Origin: Lysobacter sp.
Lineage (GTDB): Bacteria > Pseudomonadota > Gammaproteobacteria > Xanthomonadales > Xanthomonadaceae
Reading direction: 5' to 3'
DNA: 64,000 nucleotides
NCBI GenBank assembly: GCA_008015835.1
Contig: SSGH01000008.1
Coordinates: 1-64,000, forward strand
A program made the position numbers and the translations under genes. The first letter of the stretch is position 1, and each line of letters begins with the position of its first letter. The notes below the pieces were generated by a model. The model was not told the DNA's origin, searched no databases, and saw only the letters and a program-made list of their open reading frames with translations. Of this stretch, positions 59,643 to 64,000 are shown piece after piece.

Positions 59643-61664
59643 ATGAGCACTGTGATGGACACCGTTGCCGGCAAGGGGCGCAGCCAGAGCACCAACCTAT
59701 GGCTGTGGGTTCTGGCGCTGTCGCTGCTCGTATTCGCGACCAATACGGGCTACGCGCTGTGGAAGACCGCCCGTTTCGGCGGCGCGAACACCGCGGCGTC
59801 GAATCTGCAGGTGAATTCGCAGAAGCTGTCGAACCTGGGCCGCGAAGCGGTCAACGGCGACGCCGCCGCGTTCAAGGCCTTCCGCGAGACCAAGACGCAG
59901 ATCGAAAGCGACGTGAAGCTGCTGAACGATCGCTTCGGCAGCGCGCCCGACGTGTCCGGCCCGATCAACACCGTCAACACCACGTGGGTGCCGATGGGCA
60001 AGAACGCCGACCAGATCATCTCGTCCGAAGCGGCGGTGGTGGCCCTGGCCGGCAACGCGAAGACCTTCACCGACCGCGTGCCGCAGTTGCAGGCGCAGCT
60101 CGACGAAGTGGTGCGCGCGATGTCCGCCAGCGGCGCGCCCTCCTCGCAGATCTACATCGCCCTGCGCCAAGTGGTGCTCGCGGCGACGATGGCCCGCAGC
60201 GTCGCGGAAATCCGCGCCGGAGGCCAAAACGCCTCGGTGGCCGGCGAGCGCCTCGCCCGCGACGCCGGCGTGTTCGCCCAGGTGCTCAACGGCCTGCGCA
60301 ACGGCGATCAGGCGATGAACATCCAGCGCCTGAGCAACCCGGCCGCGCTGGGCGCGCTGAATCAAGCCAACGCCCAGTGGGCGGAAATGAAGAAGGACCT
60401 GGACGCGATTTTGAACTCGTCGCAGAGCCTGTTCCGCGCGCAGTCGGCCGCGACCGAACTGACCAGCGGTTCGACTAAACTGCTCAGCGACAGCGAGAGC
60501 CTGTTCCGCGCGTTCACCGCGTTCGGTTCGGCCCGCGACACCAATCTCTTCGGCAACATCTGGGTCAGCGTGCTGTCGGGCTTGATCGCCTTGGCCTCGA
60601 TCGTGTTCTTGGTGCTCAGCTTGAACAGCGCGCAGCGCCAGCGTTACCAGACCTCGATGGAACTCAACAATCGTAACCAGGAGGCGATCATGCGCCTGCT
60701 GGACGAAATGGGTTCGCTCGCGGAAGGCGATCTCACCGTGAAAGCGACCGTGACCGAGGACATGACCGGCGCGATCGCGGACTCGATCAACTTCGCGGTC
60801 GAACAGCTCCGCAGCCTGGTGCAAACCATCAACGACACCTCGGTGCAGGTGGCGTCCAGCGCCCAGGAAACCCAGGCCACCGCCATGCATCTGGCCGAAG
60901 CCGCGGAACATCAGGCGCAGCAGATCAACACGGCCACCACCCGCATCAGCGAAATCGCGACCAGCATTAATCAGGTGTCGCGCAACTCCGCCGAATCCGC
61001 GGACGTGGCGCAACGTTCGGTGGAAATCGCGACCAAGGGCGCGGGCGTGGTGCGCCAGACGATTCAAGGCATGGACACCATTCGCGGCCAGATTCAGGAA
61101 ACCTCGAAGCGCATCAAGCGCCTCGGCGAAAGCTCGCAGGAAATCGGCTCGATCGTGGAACTGATCAACGACATTTCCGAGCAGACCAACATCCTCGCGC
61201 TGAACGCGGCCATCCAGGCGGCCTCGGCGGGCGAAGCGGGCCGCGGCTTCGCGGTGGTGGCGGACGAAGTGCAACGACTCGCCGAACGCACCTCGAACGC
61301 GACCAAGCGAATCGAAGCGCTCGTGGAAACCATTCAGGCCGACACCAACGAAGCGGTCAGTTCGATGGAACAGACCACCTCCGAAGTGGTGAGCGGCGCC
61401 CGCCTCGCCGAAGACGCGGGTACCGCGCTGGGCGAGATCGAAACGGTGTCGAACACGCTCGCCGGACTCATTCAGGGCATCTCCAAGGCCGCGCAGCAGC
61501 AGTCCACGGCGGCGTCGGACATCACCCAAACCATGAGCACCATTCAGTCGATCACCGCGCAGACCTCGCAAGGCGCCAACCAGACCGCCGAGTCGATCGG
61601 AAACCTCGCGCAACTGGCGGCGGACCTTCGCCGTTCGGTCGCCGACTTCAAGCTGCCGGCTTGA
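59643..61664 (+). CDS. pilJ: Type IV pilus chemoreceptor PilJ
   Basis: A 673-residue methyl-accepting chemotaxis-type receptor. TM1 (LWLWVLALSLLVFATNTGYAL, about residues 19-40) and TM2 (IWVSVLSGLIALASIVFLVLSL, about 303-324) bound a periplasmic PilJ-type sensor domain. A HAMP-like region follows. The cytoplasmic signalling hairpin has EQTNILALNAAIQAASAGE and GRGFAVVADEVQRLAER, the conserved MCP tip. In Pseudomonas PilJ senses surface contact through pilin and signals to ChpA. It starts 69 nt after pilI. Confidence 0.96.
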   Translation: MSTVMDTVAGKGRSQSTNLWLWVLALSLLVFATNTGYALWKTARFGGANTAASNLQVNSQKLSNLGREAVNGDAAAFKAFRETKTQIESDVKLLNDRFGSAPDVSGPINTVNTTWVPMGKNADQIISSEAAVVALAGNAKTFTDRVPQLQAQLDEVVRAMSASGAPSSQIYIALRQVVLAATMARSVAEIRAGGQNASVAGERLARDAGVFAQVLNGLRNGDQAMNIQRLSNPAALGALNQANAQWAEMKKDLDAILNSSQSLFRAQSAATELTSGSTKLLSDSESLFRAFTAFGSARDTNLFGNIWVSVLSGLIALASIVFLVLSLNSAQRQRYQTSMELNNRNQEAIMRLLDEMGSLAEGDLTVKATVTEDMTGAIADSINFAVEQLRSLVQTINDTSVQVASSAQETQATAMHLAEAAEHQAQQINTATTRISEIATSINQVSRNSAESADVAQRSVEIATKGAGVVRQTIQGMDTIRGQIQETSKRIKRLGESSQEIGSIVELINDISEQTNILALNAAIQAASAGEAGRGFAVVADEVQRLAERTSNATKRIEALVETIQADTNEAVSSMEQTTSEVVSGARLAEDAGTALGEIETVSNTLAGLIQGISKAAQQQSTAASDITQTMSTIQSITAQTSQGANQTAESIGNLAQLAADLRRSVADFKLPA

Positions 61665-61783
61665 TTTCGGCGGAATCTCCGACGGAGCACGGGCGAAATG
61701 ATGCGCATGCCACCCCAGTCTGATTCATCTCGGCGCCGGTTCGGGCGCGGATGCGGGCGCGTTCGCGTCTACGAGGAGGCGCG

Positions 61784-64000
61784 ATGAGCGCGCTGCACCA
61801 AGCGATCGAATACAGCGCACTGGGCTGGGTGAAACCCGAGCTCGACGAAACCTTGCGTTTGGCGCAGGTGGAAATCGAGGGGTTCATCGGCGACCCGAAC
61901 GACACCGGCCGCATGGGCGTGTGCGCCGAATTGCTGCATCAGGTGCAGGGCACCTTGCGCATGGTCGAGCTGTACGCCCCGGCGATGGTCGCCGAGGAAA
62001 TGGAGCAATTGGCGCTCTCGCTGCAGCGCGGCGAGGTCGCGGACAGCGAAACCGCGTGCTCGGCGTTGATCCGCGGCGTGGTGCAGTTGCCGGATTATCT
62101 CGAGCGCCTGCAGAGCGGTCACAAAGAAATTTCGATCGTGCTGCTCCCGGTGCTGAACGAACTGCGCGATGCGCGCGGCGAGACCGGTTTGAGCGAAAGC
62201 GTGCTGTTCGTTCCCGACCTCGATCGCGCGCTGCCGGCGTCGTTGCCGCGTCCCGGCGGCGTCGCTCGCGCCAGCGAAGTCACGCCGTATCTGGTGCGCT
62301 TGCGCGACGCGCTGCAATCCTGGCCCGAACACGGCGCGCCGGCCGATGCGGACGGCCTGCATTTCGCGATCGAAGCGCTGCTCGCGCGCGCCGTGGAAGA
62401 CGCGCAGCGGCGCATGCTGTGGGTCGGCTCGATGGTCGCGTCCGCGCTGCAGGATCGCGCGTTGACCCCGAGCGCCAGCTTGCGTCAGGCCTTCTCCAGC
62501 GTGGAACGCGAGGCCCGTCGTCCGTACGAAAACGACGCGTTCGGCGCGCCGCGCGCCGAAGCCACGCTCGAACCCACGCGCCAACTGCTGTGGCATGTGG
62601 CGCACAGCGATTCGAACCACGTCGCCCTGGTCAAACTGCGCGAAGTGTTCGATCTCGACGCGCTCAAACCGAGCGAATCCGAACTCGACCACGCCCGCGG
62701 CAGCATCGCCGGGCGCAACCGCGCGCTGCTCGATACCGTCTCGGCGGCGGTGAAAGAAGAACTGCTGCGCGTTAAAGACGAACTCGACCTGTACCTGCGC
62801 ACCGGTCGCAACGATCCCAACAGCCTGCAGCCGCAGGTCGAAGCGCTCACTCGCGTCTCCGATACGCTGGGCATGCTCGGCCTGGGCATGGCCCGCGGCA
62901 TGGTGCAGCAGCAGCGCGACGAGATGCAGCAAATCGTGCGCGGCCAGCGCGCCGCCGACGAAACCGCGTTGCTCGATATCGCCGGTGCGCTGCTGTACGT
63001 GGACGCTTCGCTGGACGACCAAGTCGAGCGTCTGGCCAGCGGCGACGCCGTCGACGCCAGCGACGATCTGTCGCAGTCGGAAGCGCGCAAAGTGCTGGAT
63101 GTACTGCTGCGCGAGGCGATCGCGAATTTCGCCTCGGCGCGACAGGCGTTCGACGCCTTCATCGAAACCGACTGGCGCCACGCCGAACTCGAAAACGTGC
63201 CGAAGCTGCTCGCCGACGTGGCCGGCGCGCTGCGGATTCTCGAATTGCCGCAGGCCGCGGGGTATCTCGACGGCGTGCGCCTGTACACCGAAGTGGAACT
63301 GCTGCAGCGCCGCCGGGTGCCGAACAGTCGTCAACTCGATACCTTCGCCGACGCGCTGGCGAGCGTGGAGTATTACCTCGAAGCGTTGCGCGACCAGCGC
63401 GGCAATCGCGACGACATTCTCGACATCACGCGCAACAGCCTCGAATCGCTCGGTTATTGGCCGCTGCCCGCGATCAAGCCGGCGCCCGTCGCCGAAACCG
63501 CCGCGCCGGCGGTCGAATCGGCCGCGATGCCGGTCGACCCGAAGACCGATGACGCGAAGGCGGACGACGCCGTCGACGCCATCGCCGAAGACGCACAGCT
63601 CGAAGCGCCGGTCGTCGCCGACGAAGCGCCCGCGAGCGAGGACGTTTCGGACGCCATCGCGGAGCACGTCGAGATCGATTCGCCGGCCTCGGCGATCGAG
63701 TCCGTCGAGACGATCGCGCTCGTCGCGTCGGACGCGCCGCAGTTCGACGACGCGCAGCCGTCCGATGTCGCGTCGCTCGAAGCGTCGCTCGCCGAAACCG
63801 CGCACGCAGAAGTCGCATCGCGCGCACCGGTCCACGAAACGCCGGTCGACGACGCGCCCGCGCACCTCGCGCCCGAGCCGATCGCCGCGGGTTTCGACGC
63901 CGCGAACGACGATATCGACGACGAAATCCGCGAAATCTTCCTCGAAGAATTCGAGGAGGAAATCGGCAATCTGCGCACGCTGTTGCCGGCATGGCGCGCA
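61784..64000 (+). CDS. chpA: Chemosensory histidine kinase ChpA/PilL (partial, 3' end outside window)
   Basis: The first 739 codons are open to the window end. GAGGAGG precedes the ATG at 61784. The N-terminus has a FimL-like/Hpt-type bundle (GVCAELLHQVQGTLRMVELY with a candidate His). Further helical repeats follow, then an acidic Ala/Asp/Glu/Val-rich linker (about residues 570-710), and the start of another Hpt (DDEIREIFLEEFEEEIGNLRTLLPAW). Full ChpA proteins carry several Hpt domains, a CheA-type kinase core, a CheW domain and a receiver, so most of this gene lies downstream. It is the kinase of the Chp pathway with PilG, PilH, PilI and PilJ. Confidence 0.92.
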   Translation, partial: MSALHQAIEYSALGWVKPELDETLRLAQVEIEGFIGDPNDTGRMGVCAELLHQVQGTLRMVELYAPAMVAEEMEQLALSLQRGEVADSETACSALIRGVVQLPDYLERLQSGHKEISIVLLPVLNELRDARGETGLSESVLFVPDLDRALPASLPRPGGVARASEVTPYLVRLRDALQSWPEHGAPADADGLHFAIEALLARAVEDAQRRMLWVGSMVASALQDRALTPSASLRQAFSSVEREARRPYENDAFGAPRAEATLEPTRQLLWHVAHSDSNHVALVKLREVFDLDALKPSESELDHARGSIAGRNRALLDTVSAAVKEELLRVKDELDLYLRTGRNDPNSLQPQVEALTRVSDTLGMLGLGMARGMVQQQRDEMQQIVRGQRAADETALLDIAGALLYVDASLDDQVERLASGDAVDASDDLSQSEARKVLDVLLREAIANFASARQAFDAFIETDWRHAELENVPKLLADVAGALRILELPQAAGYLDGVRLYTEVELLQRRRVPNSRQLDTFADALASVEYYLEALRDQRGNRDDILDITRNSLESLGYWPLPAIKPAPVAETAAPAVESAAMPVDPKTDDAKADDAVDAIAEDAQLEAPVVADEAPASEDVSDAIAEHVEIDSPASAIESVETIALVASDAPQFDDAQPSDVASLEASLAETAHAEVASRAPVHETPVDDAPAHLAPEPIAAGFDAANDDIDDEIREIFLEEFEEEIGNLRTLLPAWRA

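Noticed and set aside
59697-61613. 638-codon frame antisense to pilJ
   Set aside because: Shadow of pilJ; the plus-strand product has perfect chemoreceptor motifs.

Overview
The window is a GC-rich bacterial chromosome segment. Gene content and order point to the Xanthomonadales/Lysobacterales branch of the Gammaproteobacteria. The main clues are rpoZ-spoT-ridA-recG in a row, gshB and tonB divergent from pilG-pilH-pilI-pilJ-chpA, a zinc-free type B L31, and yoaA next to tsaB. This assignment is inferred from gene content and order, not from a search. No tRNA, CRISPR array, prophage or intact insertion sequence was found.

Layout. 1-690: 3' end of a 23S rRNA gene, 5S rRNA and a terminator. 993-9769: ETF-quinone oxidoreductase divergent from an AlkB-type dioxygenase, then rpoZ, spoT, a PH/SHOCT protein, ridA and recG. 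9791-20525: a sulfide/persulfide cluster. It has a BigR/SqrR-type repressor coupled to a rhodanese. Divergent from these are a sulfide:quinone oxidoreductase, a small membrane protein, an RND adaptor and pump, a thioredoxin 2 with an unusual CQPC site, and an OsmC protein. A DUF442-type lipoprotein, a peroxiredoxin-like protein lacking the peroxidatic cysteine, and a persulfide-dioxygenase-type metalloenzyme follow. The shared control region shows two face-to-face promoters and a perfect dyad. 20631-30763: GNAT acetyltransferase, nucleoside hydrolase, rpmE2, gltA, an exported alpha/beta hydrolase, dps and hrpA. 30917-34433: an ECF sigma factor paired with a Ser/Thr kinase-TPR membrane protein. 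34573-38947: exported proteins of unknown function and one AT-rich, apparently foreign gene.

39157-47196: relA, a TPR-like membrane protein, a second foreign-looking gene (nuclease-like N-terminus joined to a glycine-zipper membrane domain), and a double glycosyltransferase. 47421-55807: a PBP1b-type synthase coupled to a TPR lipoprotein, yoaA, tsaB, a DUF3298-type exported protein and signal peptidase I. 56036-64000: tonB and gshB on the minus strand; pilG, pilH, pilI, pilJ and the first 739 codons of chpA (type IV pilus chemosensory system) on the plus strand.

Two RSH enzymes are present: SpoT with an intact HD hydrolase site and RelA with that site lost. Several families of short palindromic or inverted repeats lie between genes. 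One has entered the yoaA reading frame and another supplies the 3' end of the nuclease-like gene. The least explained loci are 43242-44783, 37294-38358 and the RND pump placed inside the sulfide operon.
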